The notes beneath the pieces are model-generated. The model was given only the letters and a program-made list of their open reading frames with translations. It made no database searches and had not been told where the DNA came from. The position numbers and the translations under genes are program-made. From Pyropia yezoensis (Eukaryota > Rhodophyta > Bangiophyceae > Bangiales > Bangiaceae): a stretch of 64,000 nucleotides of DNA. Shown piece by piece: positions 1 through 10,240 of the stretch; within the stretch, counting starts at the first letter, position 1; every line of letters begins with the position of its first letter. The stretch lies in assembly GCA_009829735.1 (NCBI GenBank), contig CM020619.1:7740375-7804374 (forward strand), read 5' to 3'.

Positions 1-681
1 CGCCCCCTGTTTGGGGCGACCCGAGATAGGCGTGAGGGGGGATTCCCCCTGCGCCTGCGGGCTCGAAAGCCCCGATCCGGTCTGGACATTAAGGCCATCT
101 GGCAAACTCGCCATAATCTGATTCAGAATAGTATTCGTCATCGTGACCACCAGGTCCGGCAAAGTCTGCCGCAACACATTGGTCGCCTCCCGACGGACAG
201 TTTCCGCGAGGAGTGGATTGACGATTCCAGTTGAGTCTCGGTCCGCCTCCGGGAGTCCACCTGAGCGGTAACCACGTTCCTCAGGGGTCTCAACCGGGGG
301 CACGGGCGCGAGCCCATCGCCGACCAACGGAGGTCCGCCGTCCTCCGAAAGCCTAGTTGGCGACGGCTCCAAGCCAAAGTTGGCTCCAACCCGAGTGGAA
401 CCCGCGGGGACAGTCCTCACCCCTTGGGACGTTCCCGTTGAGTATACCACACGGTGGCCAGACTTCGGCCCACCCACATCAGAAGTGTCACCCGAGTGAA
501 CTCCCGACTGAGTCGGGGTGGCCTGTTGCCCGCCCGCACTTCCAGTCCTGCTGGCTTGAGGGACCTCCAGTCCCTCTGCGACCCCAGGTAAACCCACCTG
601 TGTCTCACCAGTATTCAAAGGCACTGAAGTACGTGCGTCACCCGTCTACTCCCCGGACGACGGGGGGTCCGAACTAGCCAT
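1..681 (-). pseudogene. Retroelement gag-like N-terminal frame, cut by window edge
   Basis: On the minus strand an ATG at 681 opens a frame that runs off the window at position 1, broken once by an in-frame TAG at 646-648, eleven codons in. The predicted protein is Gly/Pro/Ser/Thr-rich for about 150 residues. It then becomes an amphipathic helical stretch (about residues 158-200) with a leucine/valine/isoleucine pattern, resembling the linker-plus-helix start of a retrotransposon Gag. No zinc knuckle lies inside the window, so assignment to Gag is inference from composition. The amber codon could be decay or read-through. It does not match the gypsy or copia Gag elsewhere in the window. An alternative is a host low-complexity protein. 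Confidence 0.4.
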
Positions 682-698
682 GTTGGCTGACGATCCGT

Positions 699-1160
699 AT
701 GACACGGTCCGAGTCCACCGTTCCTCTGAGACAGTGGGCCACCTACACCCGGGTGCACCCGGAGGTAAAGTTTACCTCTGTCCCCTGCTGCTCCACCAAA
801 TGTGGCAAGACCACTTGCACACACGACACCCAAGTTGGGGCGGTGTACAAGGGCTGCCTCCTGTGTCGGGGGAACCGGAAGAAGTGCAAGTCGCACACAC
901 TCTGTCCCTGTTGTGGGGCAAACCCCCCACTGACAAACAAGAGGATGGTGTGTGGTCCAACAGTTTCTTGGTCGGGACGGGGACGCAGGGCCAAGCCCCG
1001 CTGTCCCTCCCCTTATCCCCCCAGGGTCCCCTCAGAATCTCGCCACTCAGAATCTCCCACCCCAGCACCTGCCCACCGGGCCACACGAAAATTCAAGACG
1101 ATAAATGCAGAAAACCCTCAAATCCAAGTTGGATTTACTACTAAGCTAACTATCCCAAAC
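699..1160 (+). CDS. Unassigned Cys-rich reading frame
   Basis: A plus-strand frame opens at 699 and stays open to 1817. Only the first part (to about 1160) is plausible as coding, because the rest is antisense to the Harbinger transposase. Codons at about 774-930 carry a dense cysteine pattern (CC-x4-C-x4-C, then C-x2-C-x5-C-x4-C-x2-C) with Lys/Arg between pairs, followed by a Ser/Pro/Arg-rich tail. This could be a zinc-binding module. I recognise no family. It lies divergently to the gag-like frame, so it could also be fortuitous coding in an LTR or leader. Confidence 0.25.
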
Positions 1161-2051
1161 TTAGGGAATACGGACCCAAATGCAGGGGGAGGAACGGATC
1201 AGGCTAGTGGCCTGCCGCCCCTTGCATGGCACGTGTTGCCCCCGTACCTGGGGGTCAATACTGCCACAACCAGTACAGCCGAGAACGACGTTGGTGATGT
1301 AGCCGTCCCAATCACAGGTAATGAGGCCGCTCAAGCTATACCTTTGCTTGCGGTCGTAATACGTCCATGGTGGCAACGCCGGCTGGTACGCCAGGGGGAA
1401 TGTGGTTCCGTCTGCCGCGCCGACGCAGCCATCAAATCCAAACTTGCTCGCCGCACTCTCCGACAGCTCGGCCCGACGTCGTGCGTTTGCCCACTTGACG
1501 AACTGCGGGGCGACCGCACCCAGCGCCCCGATAACGCGCCGGGTACACTTCACCACCGCCCCGACGGAGACGCCAAACATGTCCGCCACGGCCTCTACAG
1601 AGCACGCGTTTCCATAATGCCCGAGGCTGTACAGCGCCATAGCCAGCTGCACGTCCAAGCTCAAATGGCGTCGACCACGACGACTAAAAAAGGGGGCACA
1701 AGAGCGGGACCGGAGGACGCTCCGTGTTGCACGGAAAGTCGCTCTATCCATACGAAAAAGCCCACGAAAGCGCTCCTCCGACGCGTTCTGCATTACCCAT
1801 CGGAACCAGGCGTCTGACTTGGGCACCCCGCTTTGGTCGCGCTGCAGGTACCGGGTAGCTTGAATGTTGCGGAGCGCGCTCCAGGAAAGCACCCAGCCCA
1901 GGTGTAAGGATACCTTGGTCAGCTGCCCACCCCCAGGCAGCAGGTCTCCCTTGCCGAGGGCACCCACCTCCAGAGCAGCGAGCAGCAAGGAAAACAGAAA
2001 AACCCGTTGGCGCAACGTCGACAAGACTCTCTTGCGCGTGCGCCGGGCCAT
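1161..2051 (-). pseudogene. PIF/Harbinger-type transposase, C-terminally truncated
   Basis: DDE-type (DDE_Tnp_4) nuclease that would cut and paste PIF/Harbinger elements. I chose the ATG at 2051, where the Pro-rich upstream frame gives way to ordinary coding. Residues 85-130 hold the family's N-terminal helical region with an F-x2-L-F-R-M-D-x2-TF motif. A helix-turn-helix lies at about 151-175 (SVEAVADMFGVSVGAVV). The first catalytic Asp is D214 in GAADGT, followed by the family's YYDRKQRYSLS block. A probable second Asp is D266 in GSID. The catalytic Glu region is missing: the frame stops at 1161, 297 codons against roughly 350-450 usual. A CAGGTACGG just after GSIDPQ could be a 5' splice site, but I find no continuing exon. 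It is probably a dead copy cut by the neighbouring retroelement. Confidence 0.75.
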
Positions 2052-2518
2052 CCCCGGTTTGGGAATGTATGGTAAAGGAGTATAGGGGAGGGGGGGCGAG
2101 GGGGAGGGGCGGCTGAGGCACCAGGAGGGGGGGCGGGATGGTTGGAACGGTGAGGGACGCGTGGACGGCACGGGCGGAGACCGGCGCCGATGAACGCTTG
2201 CACGTCCACGGATCAGCACCAGAAGGCCCCAGCTGGCTGCGAGTGCTGGGCATAAAATCACCTGTGTGGCGGAACTGTGAAGGCCAGGGGGTCAGCGCAG
2301 AGGCGATTCTGGCCGTCGCGCACAATCGCTTGGAATTCAATGAGGTGATTATGTATTTTATTTAAACATACTCTTTGCCTCGCGATGGCACCGTAGAATC
2401 GCCTCTCCCTGGGTGGCGATTCTGGATGTGTGAAACAGCCTACTGTTCGAGCGGACTTGGCTTGACCTCACCGACGGCACATGCCTGCCGCCCCGCTGCC
2501 GCCTGTCGCCTCTTGTGA
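2052..2518. other. No gene seen
   Basis: Purine-rich leader of the Harbinger frame (2070-2130), then ordinary-composition sequence with a short AT-rich patch at 2346-2372. No coding or structural feature could be supported. Confidence 0.4.
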
Positions 2519-3511
2519 CCGCCCTTCCCCCTCAGCCGCTGGTGCCGATTCGCCCGTGTCGACGCGGCCGCGGTCGCAGACGCGGCTGCCGCCGACGCGG
2601 CCGCCGCGGCCTCTGCTCTTGATGCGCCGCACGCCGACTCGGCCGCGGCGCTGGACGCGGCGTGCGCCGACGCCGCCGCGGCGCTGAACGTGGCGCGCGC
2701 CGACGCCGCCGCGGCAGCCACGCTCGACGCGGCGCGCGCCGACGCCGCGGGCGCCGACGCCGCGGCGGCCGCGGAAGCGCGCGCCGTGGCCGCCGCGGAC
2801 GGGTTTTTCCGCGACCCCGCCGCGCGGGTGGCGGCCGACGACACGGCGGCTGTGGCGGCCGCCGCCGCCAACGCGGCCGCTGCTGCTGACACGCACGCGG
2901 CGCCCGCTGACGCGCTGTCGACAGCAGCGGACGCGCGGTCGGCGGCGGCCGACGCGGCCTCGTCGGCCGCGGCGGATCGCGCGCGGGGGGCAGACGCGGC
3001 GGCGACGGCGGCGACCGTCGCGGCCGAGGCCGCCGCCGTCGTAGCTACTGTCGCGGCCGCCGCGGGCGGCCGCGCCGACACGGCGGCGGCGGCGGCGGCG
3101 CGGCGCGCCGACGTGGCCACCGCCGCGGCGGTCGCCGCGGCCGCCGCCTGGCTTTCCTGCTCTTTTGGGAGGCAGGGGGAGAGGGGTGAGCGGGCGGCGG
3201 CGGGACAGGGGGGGGGGGGGGGGGGAGGTTGGTCGAGAGGGCGGAGGGGGAGGAGGAGAAGGGGCGAGGGGAGGGAGAGGGGGAGGGGGAGGCATAGCGG
3301 GCCGCAAAATACGGGGCTGGGGAAGGATACAATGGGTGGAGACGTGCCTCTTGGTGCTGGAAAGAAGGCCACTGCGTCCTGCGGCTGTGCACTCACGGGA
3401 GGGGGGCGCACTGGCTGCGGACAGCGTGCCCAGGGTCGTCAGAAGTCTCTCCTTGGCGGGGCGAAGGAGTCGACAAGAGCCCGCCTTTTGCCCGGTTTGT
3501 TGAGAAGCTAG
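2519..3511 (+). CDS. Low-complexity Ala/Asp-rich reading frame
   Basis: After a TGA at 2516 the plus frame is open to 3511, with its first ATG only at 2690. From about 2560 to 3150 it encodes almost pure alanine with Asp, Arg, Glu and Leu at spaced positions, consistent with a long helix. It then becomes Gly/Arg-rich over poly-G. The GACGCGGCC-type repetition keeps the opposite strand open as an Ala-rich frame too, so the coding strand is uncertain. No domain is recognisable. It could be an exon of an Ala-rich structural protein or non-coding GC-rich repeat. Confidence 0.22.
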   Translation, partial: PPFPLSRWCRFARVDAAAVADAAAADAAAAASALDAPHADSAAALDAACADAAAALNVARADAAAAATLDAARADAAGADAAAAAEARAVAAADGFFRDPAARVAADDTAAVAAAAANAAAAADTHAAPADALSTAADARSAAADAASSAAADRARGADAAATAATVAAEAAAVVATVAAAAGGRADTAAAAAARRADVATAAAVAAAAAWLSCSFGRQGERGERAAAGQGGGGGGGWSRGRRGRRRRGEGRERGRGRHSGPQNTGLGKDTMGGDVPLGAGKKATASCGCALTGGGRTGCGQRAQGRQKSLLGGAKESTRARLLPGLLRS

Positions 3512-4124
3512 GATGCACTCAAGTTGCCCCAAGGGTAAAGAGCCTGCGCTGAGTCCGTTTCTGACGTCAAAAAGAGCAGGGGAGCACGGGAAGTACGAAA
3601 AAACTGGACCCGAAAAAGGGGCTCAAATGAGCCGAAAAGGCTCAAATGAGCCTGTTGGTAGACTAGACACTAGGCGTGCGGTAAGGCTCGTACGATCACC
3701 TCGGCCGCCATCGCTGATAGCACCGACGTTGTGGCTGCCGCTCTCGTTTCCGGTCCCCACCTCCGCGCTCGCACGCGGCCACCACCTCCCACTCTCGCAG
3801 ACGGACATGCAGACTTCGAAGGGCCCCACGGTCGCAGCGGCCAGCTCTAGTCGTGACGTCCTTGCGCTGTCCCTACTGGACTGGGTGGCCGTACTGCAGT
3901 TTTGACCTGGTCGCGCCATGTTTTCCTCCTTTGTGCTTCACTCTGTTCCTCCTCCGGGGCGTGGTGTGCGCATGGCCGGCCTTGCTCGTTCGGTTTGTCG
4001 CGCACCCACAAGCCGTGCAGGTCAGCTTCCTCGCGCAGCGCCTCTTCGTTCATCTTCCTTTCGAGGAGTAGGAGCTGGGAGCAGCTGCCCCATTCGAGCA
4101 TCCCCCAAGGGCGCTTCTGTCGCT
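3512..4124. other. Intergenic leader with a short duplicated near-palindrome
   Basis: No gene is supported. GGCTCAAATGAGCC occurs twice (3620-3633 and 3639-3652), each a near-perfect palindrome, 19 bp apart. A pyrimidine-rich stretch (3905-4000) precedes the CR-type NTPase gene and resembles a 5' leader. Confidence 0.3.
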
Positions 4125-4336
4125 ATGAGGACGGACCGAACACCGGGCCGTGAAGCGGTAGCTCGTTTCAAGACGGCGGTCTCTGAGCCTACCTATGATG
4201 CCCGCTTGTCTGCTTGGGAGGCGGTCTGCGGCCTGCTGGGGCTCGTGGAGGAAGCGGTGAAGCGCTCTGAGCGCGTTGATGCGGTTACCAGTGGGGAGGC
4301 GGACTCCTGGAACGAGTTTGTCGTGGACAGCGCGTC

Positions 4337-7048
4337 GTGGATGAACGCGTTTGCCCGGCGGCGGAAGCTGTGGTGCGATCGATGAAGCTGTTGGAGGAGC
4401 GCTGCGCTATCAACACCAAGGTGATCTCCAATGCGATTTCCCTTGTCGAGGCCGGCCAGGCATCATTCCGGGCGTTGTCTGAGTCGCTGGACCAAGCCGC
4501 TGACCTTTCCTCTTCCCCGGCGAGCAAGCACCCATCGGCGTCGGACGCGCTCAAGTCACGCCTACGTGCTGTCGACGATATCTTGTGCGAGCAGTGCCGG
4601 GAGCTTTTTGACGTCCTTTCTACGCTCGACCACACCGTCGTCGTCATCCGCCGGCATTTCCTCAAGGCGTGCCCTGTTGCGGCCTCTCTGTCCCCCGACT
4701 GTCGTCTTCCCCCTGGTCGCCAACGCTCTCCTGGCGGCATACTGGTCCTCGTGCCCAGCAGAGATCCGGAGCTTTGCATCCCGCGGGATGACAAGGTGGT
4801 CCGGACACTTGTACACGTCGCTACTGTGCGCAACGCGCGCGTGGCATCGGCTGTGGTGTCATCGCCAGGCATTGGCAAGTCGCATCTGGCGTGGGACGTG
4901 GTGGATGCACTGGAGTCGCTGGATAGCCCGAGGTATGCCGACGCGGCCATGGTGTCTGGAGTGCCGGAGTGGGGCGATGCGCGTGACGAGCTGCAAGGCA
5001 CGCGGCCCTGCGTCATCACCTTCAACAGCAGAAGTCTGTGGGGAAGACTGGATGTGCAGCTGCTGTACTTCAACCCCTCGTCGCAGCCTGAAGCCTCGTA
5101 TCTTCCTCTGTACCTACGCGTCCTCTGGTGCCTGCGCTGTGCGGACAACCTAGGTTGGGCCGAGTTTGCGCAGATGGTCATCCAACACCTCGAGGCCGGC
5201 ACGACTACTGCAGCTGTGATCATTGCAGAAGCGCAGGCGGCGCTGAACGAGCAGCCGACTCTCGTCATCGTGGAGGAGCTGAACAAGGTTCGTGGTGTTT
5301 GGCCCGAGTCGGCCAGCCGTAGCCCTATCGACGCCCTGTTGGAGCGGGGCGACCTTGCCAAGGTCGCGGGCCTGCCGAAGGTCGACAAGCCGCAGGATGT
5401 CGAGAACTCGGACGTCCATCTCAACTCTGCCGTCTCGACCAGTATTCTGGACGTGTACCGTCACGAGGTGTGCGGCTGGACGGGCCTGTCGACAGGCGGT
5501 GTCTCCGTGCTGTTTACGGCTGTGCACTTTGGCCTCATCTTTGACGAGCTGAAGGGGCGGCTCTCGCCGGAGCAGAAACGCATCGTTGACGCCTTGATCA
5601 CCCAGGTGAGCGAGATCGTGGACCCCGTGCTGCTGGAGGACTGCCAAAAAAGACTGACGTCCTTGTCCAGCGGAAGGCGGGGCTCTATATTCTTTATACT
5701 CAGTGCCGTGCGGCTTGGCTTCATGGACATGGAGCAGCTAGCCAAGGTGTACTTCCTGCCCCTGCTTCAGTCGCGCTGGCTTGTGCTCGCCGGGCTGCCT
5801 CGCAAGGGTGCGTTTGATGTGCCCAGCGAGGTGTCGGCGCGGGCGTTGGCCAGGCTGAGCGGAGGCCATCCGCGCAGCGCGGGCTTTTTGCGGCAGCAGT
5901 TGAAGGCTGCAAGTCCTGGAGCCGTCTGGTCCGAGGTTGTGCAGCCTGCGTGGGAGGCACTCGCTCAAGATGAAGGCACCGAAGCCCTCCTGGCGGACCT
6001 GCTCCTCGCCTCTGTTGTCATCGTTGCCGCGCTGCACCACTGCACCGTTGACGGCGCCAAGCAGGTTGTGGACGGCGGGTTGGCTCCAATTTGGGAGGCA
6101 TTGGTGTCCCGCAACGTGCTCACAGTCTCGAACGTGAGCTCGTCAGGCACCTACGAGAACCCGTGCATGCCGCCGCTCTACCTCCTGGCTTTCCTGAAGC
6201 TGTGGGAGCTGAATAAGGAGAAGCTTGCCGAGCGCCCTGGCACCGGCGAGCTTTACACCAACCTGGACGGCATCTTCTCCGCCTTGGCCGTCGTGTGCGG
6301 GTCACGGAGTTCGCAGGGCTCTCCAGGCTACATCTGGGAGTACACCGCGCTGTATGCCGACGTGGCGCTCACCCGTGTTCGTGCTGCCGCCCAGAAGTGG
6401 GGCCCGGGATCTTCCGGTCTGAAGCTTCCTCACGACTATGCGGCAGTGACGTTGCTGCCGCTGTACCCTGGCGCAACAAAGTTCTACACCGAGTGCCGGC
6501 AGCGGTTGTTGAATGAGAAGCTCTACAATGCTTTGAGTGCTGTGGAGGTCAACGAGGACGCGGCTGGTAATGCGATTGCGTCGATCCTGGCACGGTCACC
6601 GTCCGAGCTGGTATCAACTGTGTTCAAGTGCTCGCCAGGTCAAGTGGGGTTTGACAGCATCAAGTTCCTGGCACCCGCTGGCAGCTCTGGGACACCCAAC
6701 AAGGCCGATCTTGTCGCCGTTGTCAAGTCCAACAAGTTCACTGGGCTGGCTGCTGGGTCCTTCAACATCAAGCAGCACGTGCGCGAGGCCCTGCGCCTCG
6801 TCAAGAAGGCGTTCGGGCGCGATTGGAAGGAGTGGTCGCAGCGCGTCGTCTTGGTGGTGGAGTCCAACCTGCGCGGCGCCAAGGATCCGGACAAGCTGCT
6901 CTCGGCTGCTCAGTCGTCCAAGTTCATCATCATTTGCGAGGAGAACCACCTGGACGTGTACGGCAGGGTCATCAGCGGCTTCATGGCGGACGGACCAACT
7001 CTCTACGGCGCATCACTCGTTCAGCGGGAGAGGAGCGGGCGGACGTGA
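4337..7048 (+). CDS. CR-effector-type P-loop NTPase with C-terminal nuclease-like domain
   Basis: A 903-residue uninterrupted frame. Residues 20-120 are helical. A Walker A motif, SPGIGKS, sits at 176-182 (K181), and a Walker B-like strand ending in two acids, TLVIVEEL, at about 308-315. The middle is helical, as in STAND/transposon-derived ATPases. At the C-terminus (about 770-800) GFDSIKFL followed by ADLVAVVKSNKF gives an Asp ... x-K spacing like PD-(D/E)xK endonucleases. NTPase plus such a nuclease is the architecture known for Crinkler-RHS (CR) effectors, thought to act on host DNA or nuclei or in intergenomic conflict. Substrate here is unknown. A preceding frame from ATG 4125 encodes a matching helical N-terminus and seems to join it by a one-base shift near 4350, so the true protein may start earlier. 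Codon usage is less extreme than in neighbouring GC-rich loci. Confidence 0.7.
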   Translation: MDERVCPAAEAVVRSMKLLEERCAINTKVISNAISLVEAGQASFRALSESLDQAADLSSSPASKHPSASDALKSRLRAVDDILCEQCRELFDVLSTLDHTVVVIRRHFLKACPVAASLSPDCRLPPGRQRSPGGILVLVPSRDPELCIPRDDKVVRTLVHVATVRNARVASAVVSSPGIGKSHLAWDVVDALESLDSPRYADAAMVSGVPEWGDARDELQGTRPCVITFNSRSLWGRLDVQLLYFNPSSQPEASYLPLYLRVLWCLRCADNLGWAEFAQMVIQHLEAGTTTAAVIIAEAQAALNEQPTLVIVEELNKVRGVWPESASRSPIDALLERGDLAKVAGLPKVDKPQDVENSDVHLNSAVSTSILDVYRHEVCGWTGLSTGGVSVLFTAVHFGLIFDELKGRLSPEQKRIVDALITQVSEIVDPVLLEDCQKRLTSLSSGRRGSIFFILSAVRLGFMDMEQLAKVYFLPLLQSRWLVLAGLPRKGAFDVPSEVSARALARLSGGHPRSAGFLRQQLKAASPGAVWSEVVQPAWEALAQDEGTEALLADLLLASVVIVAALHHCTVDGAKQVVDGGLAPIWEALVSRNVLTVSNVSSSGTYENPCMPPLYLLAFLKLWELNKEKLAERPGTGELYTNLDGIFSALAVVCGSRSSQGSPGYIWEYTALYADVALTRVRAAAQKWGPGSSGLKLPHDYAAVTLLPLYPGATKFYTECRQRLLNEKLYNALSAVEVNEDAAGNAIASILARSPSELVSTVFKCSPGQVGFDSIKFLAPAGSSGTPNKADLVAVVKSNKFTGLAAGSFNIKQHVREALRLVKKAFGRDWKEWSQRVVLVVESNLRGAKDPDKLLSAAQSSKFIIICEENHLDVYGRVISGFMADGPTLYGASLVQRERSGRT

Positions 7049-7598
7049 TGCCGCGTTGCGAAGTCCTTTGGGCCGCCTCCAGAAATGGACGTAGCCACCA
7101 TCTAGGCACCATATTCCTGTTTGCTGTGTCGCAATCTGGTATGCAATGCGAGGGCGTGTCGGGGGTGCGGGCGGGCTTCCTCGACTTCCTCCTTGCAGCT
7201 CTCCTGCATGGGGAGGTGCCCGCAGCGGCGGGGGGGGCGGATGGGGACGAGCGATGCGGGGGCCGGCGAGGCGGGGGCGGGCGTGGCCGTGCCGCTTGCT
7301 CGACTGCCGCTACTGATGCTGCCGGTGCTGTACCAGCACGGGGCGTACGTCGTGCCCGTCTTTTGCATCGATGCTCGCGGCGGTGGGGGTGAGCGGCGAG
7401 GGAGGTAGTGAGGGGATGGAGCGGCCGGCTGCGTAAGGGTGGGGAGTAGCGAGACAAGGCGTGGGCTGGCTGGTTGCCAGGGGGAGGAGCGTGGCAGCCG
7501 GGGGCGCCGTAATAGCTGTTCTGCGAAGGGGCTCTGCGCTTAGGGGCGGTGCCTAGGCTCCGGGGGGCCGAGCTGCGGGGGTGGGGGAAGCGGAAGTC
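7049..7598. other. No gene confirmed between the NTPase and the kinase fragment
   Basis: GC-rich sequence. A plus frame near 7300-7390 ends with a hydrophobic VVPVF-CID-type stretch followed by a GGGTGAGC splice-donor-like site. This is too little to call. Confidence 0.25.
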
Positions 7599-8267
7599 AT
7601 GGCCAACGTGACGTCTGCGCCGGTGCGGCAGCACTTGATGGCTCTGTCCGAGCAGCCGCGGCGCCCCCTGGAGGAGCTCTTCCCGTCTGTGGATCCCTCC
7701 GCCATCTCCCTCATCTCCTCCCTTCTCGAGTTTGACCCCGCCAAGCGGCTGTCAGCGCTCGAGGCCCTGGAAAACCTCTTCTTTAAGAAGCTCTACGAGC
7801 CGGGCAAGGAGGTGACGGCGCCGCCCATCCCGCGCGAGGAGTTAGCGTTTAATGGCCCCAAGCTTAACGCCGCCCAGATGCGGTGGCTGTTCCAGGAGGA
7901 GGCGGCGCTGTACCATGCGGAGCCGGCAGAGGAGCTGGCTCGCGGTGGCGGTGGCGGCGGCGGCGGCGGCGGCCACCGCGGGGACCGTGACGTTGGCGGC
8001 CACCACGGCGACCGCGGCGGCACCCGCGGCGACCGCGGCGACGACGGGTGGGGCGTGGGCCTCGACGGGGGCTATGTCCCCGCAGACAGCCCCGGCGCAG
8101 TGGCGGTGGCGGCGTCAGCGGCGGCAGCGGCGGCAGCGGCGGCAGCGGCGGTACCGGCGGCGGCGGCAGACGTGGAATGCAGAGGCGGCGTCGGCGCCGG
8201 CCCACCCCTCCCCCCCCCCCCCCCCACCCCCCCCCCTCCCCGCGACACAGCTGCGCCCCTGCCATGA
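7599..8267 (+). CDS. MAP-kinase C-terminal lobe fragment (orphan terminal exon)
   Basis: From the ATG at 7599, or from the GGAAG splice-acceptor-like site just before it, the protein begins with VRQHLMAL. It continues LEELFPSVDPSAISLISSLLEFDPAKR, the subdomain X-XI signature of MAP kinases that closes the C-lobe, then the EAL...F...LYEPGKE segment and a MAPK-like C-terminal extension to about residue 115. After that it becomes Gly-, Ala- and Pro-rich over simple repeats, where coding is doubtful. ATP-binding and catalytic exons (GxGxxG, HRDLK, DFG, TxY) are not found upstream, where the NTPase gene ends at 7048. It is therefore a 3' exon of a gene with a long intron, a misassembly, or a gene fragment. 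Confidence 0.6.
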   Translation: MANVTSAPVRQHLMALSEQPRRPLEELFPSVDPSAISLISSLLEFDPAKRLSALEALENLFFKKLYEPGKEVTAPPIPREELAFNGPKLNAAQMRWLFQEEAALYHAEPAEELARGGGGGGGGGGHRGDRDVGGHHGDRGGTRGDRGDDGWGVGLDGGYVPADSPGAVAVAASAAAAAAAAAAAVPAAAADVECRGGVGAGPPLPPPPPTPPPPRDTAAPLP

Positions 8268-8416
8268 CCAGCAGCCCCCCACTGATGCCGCCGCCCACCC
8301 TCGCCGGTGAAACGCCATGTACCGCGCCGTCGAGTCGGCGGGGAGGCGCGTGAAGGCGCCCCCCACCAGCACCCCCGCCGCCACGGCAGGTGGCGGAGCG
8401 CCCCCCCCCCCCCCCC

Positions 8417-8449
<33 letters not shown>

Positions 8450-9711
8450 CCGTCGTTGGTGCACCCGCAGCGCGCGGTGCACCCGCCACCCCCGCCGCGG
8501 CGGCAGCCGCCACCGACGCCCCCCCAGGCGGGCGGCGACGAGGTCCCCCTCCCCCCCCCCCCCCCCCCCCCCCCCCGCGCGCGCCCCCCCCCCCCCCCAA
8601 TGCGCAGGCTGGCGTTGAAGTAGTTTTTCACGTGGTTGTCCGTCCGCCCGTCGAGGCGCGCGGCGATGGCCGCCCTCTTGTTCCCCAGCTGCCGGTGCAT
8701 CACGAGGATAAGGGCGTCCACCGCCACCGTCCACGGGAGGCGGCGGCCAGGGCCCACCACGACAGCCGCAGCGACGGTGGGGGGGGGGGTGGCGGCGGTG
8801 ACGGCGGCAGAGGAGGATGTGGTGGGAGGAGCAGGGCGGGGGAGGGGGGGGCGGGGGGGGGGGGGGCCCCGGGGGGGGGGGGGAAGGGGGAGGGGGGATG
8901 CCCGTGCGCCACCCGTGGTGGCATCGGTGACGCTGGTGGCAGCAGCGGCGGTGGCAGCAGTGGCGGTGGCGGCGGTGGCGGCGGCGGCGGCGGCGGCGGC
9001 GGCTGCGGTGGTGGCGGTGGTGGTGGCGGGTCTGCCGCGGCGTCCCCCCCCAGCGCAGATGGAGCAGCCGCCGCCGCCGCCGGTGCCGGTGCTGCCACCG
9101 GTACAGCTGCCGCCGCCGCCGCCACCGCCGCCGCCGCTGCGGCGGGCGTCAGCTGGGGTGTCCACCGCTCCCGCGCCTGCTTGCCACTCCGCCCCGGCAC
9201 GGCGGCGGCCGCAAGCGCCGCCCACCCCTTCGCCCTCGTGCGCTTCGCCGCCGCCAGCGCCGCGTCCTCCGCCGCACTCCATGGGCGGCCTAGCCCGCTG
9301 CCGCGGGGAAGGTGGGTGGGGGCAAAGGCGGGCGCCGCGGGGACCCCCGCGGCGGGGCGGAAGGGCGGCCGCCACCGCCGCGACCAGACGGAGAGGCAGG
9401 CGGGGAAAGCGCCGGTCGGGGAGGGGCGCCCCTCCGCCCCTCCAGGGGGAGGGGGCGCGGGGGGGGGGCGCCGCCCCCGCCGCCGCCGCCGCCGCCACCA
9501 CCACCCCCCGCCGTGGCCGGCAGTGGCAGCCGCTGCAGGGGTGGCAGCGGCTCACCGGTGGCGGCGGCGGCGGCCACTCACTTGTGGTCCGGCGACGGCG
9601 CCCAGCCGCCGCCGCCGCTGATGCCGCCGCCAAGCTGCGGCTGCCTCGCGGGTATGGGCGGGCGGCCGCCCCCTCCCCCAACCCCGTCCACGCCTCCCTC
9701 TCGTGGCTTGC

Positions 9712-9776
<65 letters not shown>

Positions 9777-10240
9777 CCACCGCCCCCGCCCGGCGTGGCC
9801 ATCCCCGCCGCCATACTCAGGAGGCTGAGACCGCCGGCGGGGCAAGGGGCGGCGGCGCCCGCCGGGCGGGCGCGCCACCGTCCCTCGGGCGGGGGTGGCG
9901 CCGCCAGCGGCCGCAGCAGGGCGGGCGCCCGCAAAGGCGGCCGCGGCGGCGACGGCGGGTGCCGCCAGGGGTCTGCCCCCGTGCCCCCAGTGCCGCCACC
10001 GCCACTGACGTTGCCGCCGCCGCCACCGCTGCCACGGCCGCCGCCACCGCCGCCTGGAGCACACATCACCGCAGGAGACGCGCAAGGAAAAAGAGGACAC
10101 GAGGAGTATCGTGGGGGCAGCGCGCGGGCGGCCAAAGATTGCTCAGCGTCCGCGAGAGCGGCGGCTCGCCGTATGTTACGGTGAGGGCAACCTCCAGTCT
10201 GCGCATTGAGTTCAACGGTCCGTCATTGGCCAACACAAAA
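8205..10240. repeat. CCG/GGC simple-sequence and homopolymer block
   Basis: Long poly-C tracts (about 8213-8236, 8551-8600), poly-G tracts (about 8778-8885) and CCG trinucleotide arrays (8405-8455, 8940-9010, 9060-9140, 9705-9790). All six frames are open for hundreds of codons because of this composition, so the Pro/Ala/Gly/Arg frames here are artefacts apart from the MYB repeat. Confidence 0.85.
8602..8740 (-). CDS. MYB DNA-binding repeat (R3-type) exon
   Basis: Minus-strand codons encode a single MYB repeat. It starts PWTVAVDALI, continues HRQLGNKRAAIAARL, and ends GRTDNHVKNYFNASLR, the classic recognition helix of the third repeat of R2R3-MYB transcription factors. The usual second aromatic positions are altered (GNKR rather than GNKW, YFN rather than YWN). 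It sits inside a very long open minus frame (9780-7864) that is otherwise Gly/Ala/Pro simple sequence, so only the repeat is reliable. An upstream R2 exon was not found. It converges tail to tail with the MAP-kinase fragment. Confidence 0.65.

Noticed and set aside
7300..7408. Photolyase/cryptochrome-like exon (VVPVFCIDAR)
   Set aside because: Only about ten residues resemble the family; no FAD or antenna motifs nearby.
7864..9780. 638-codon minus-strand open frame taken as one gene
   Set aside because: Apart from the MYB repeat it is Ala/Gly/Pro simple sequence over CCG arrays, where all frames stay open.
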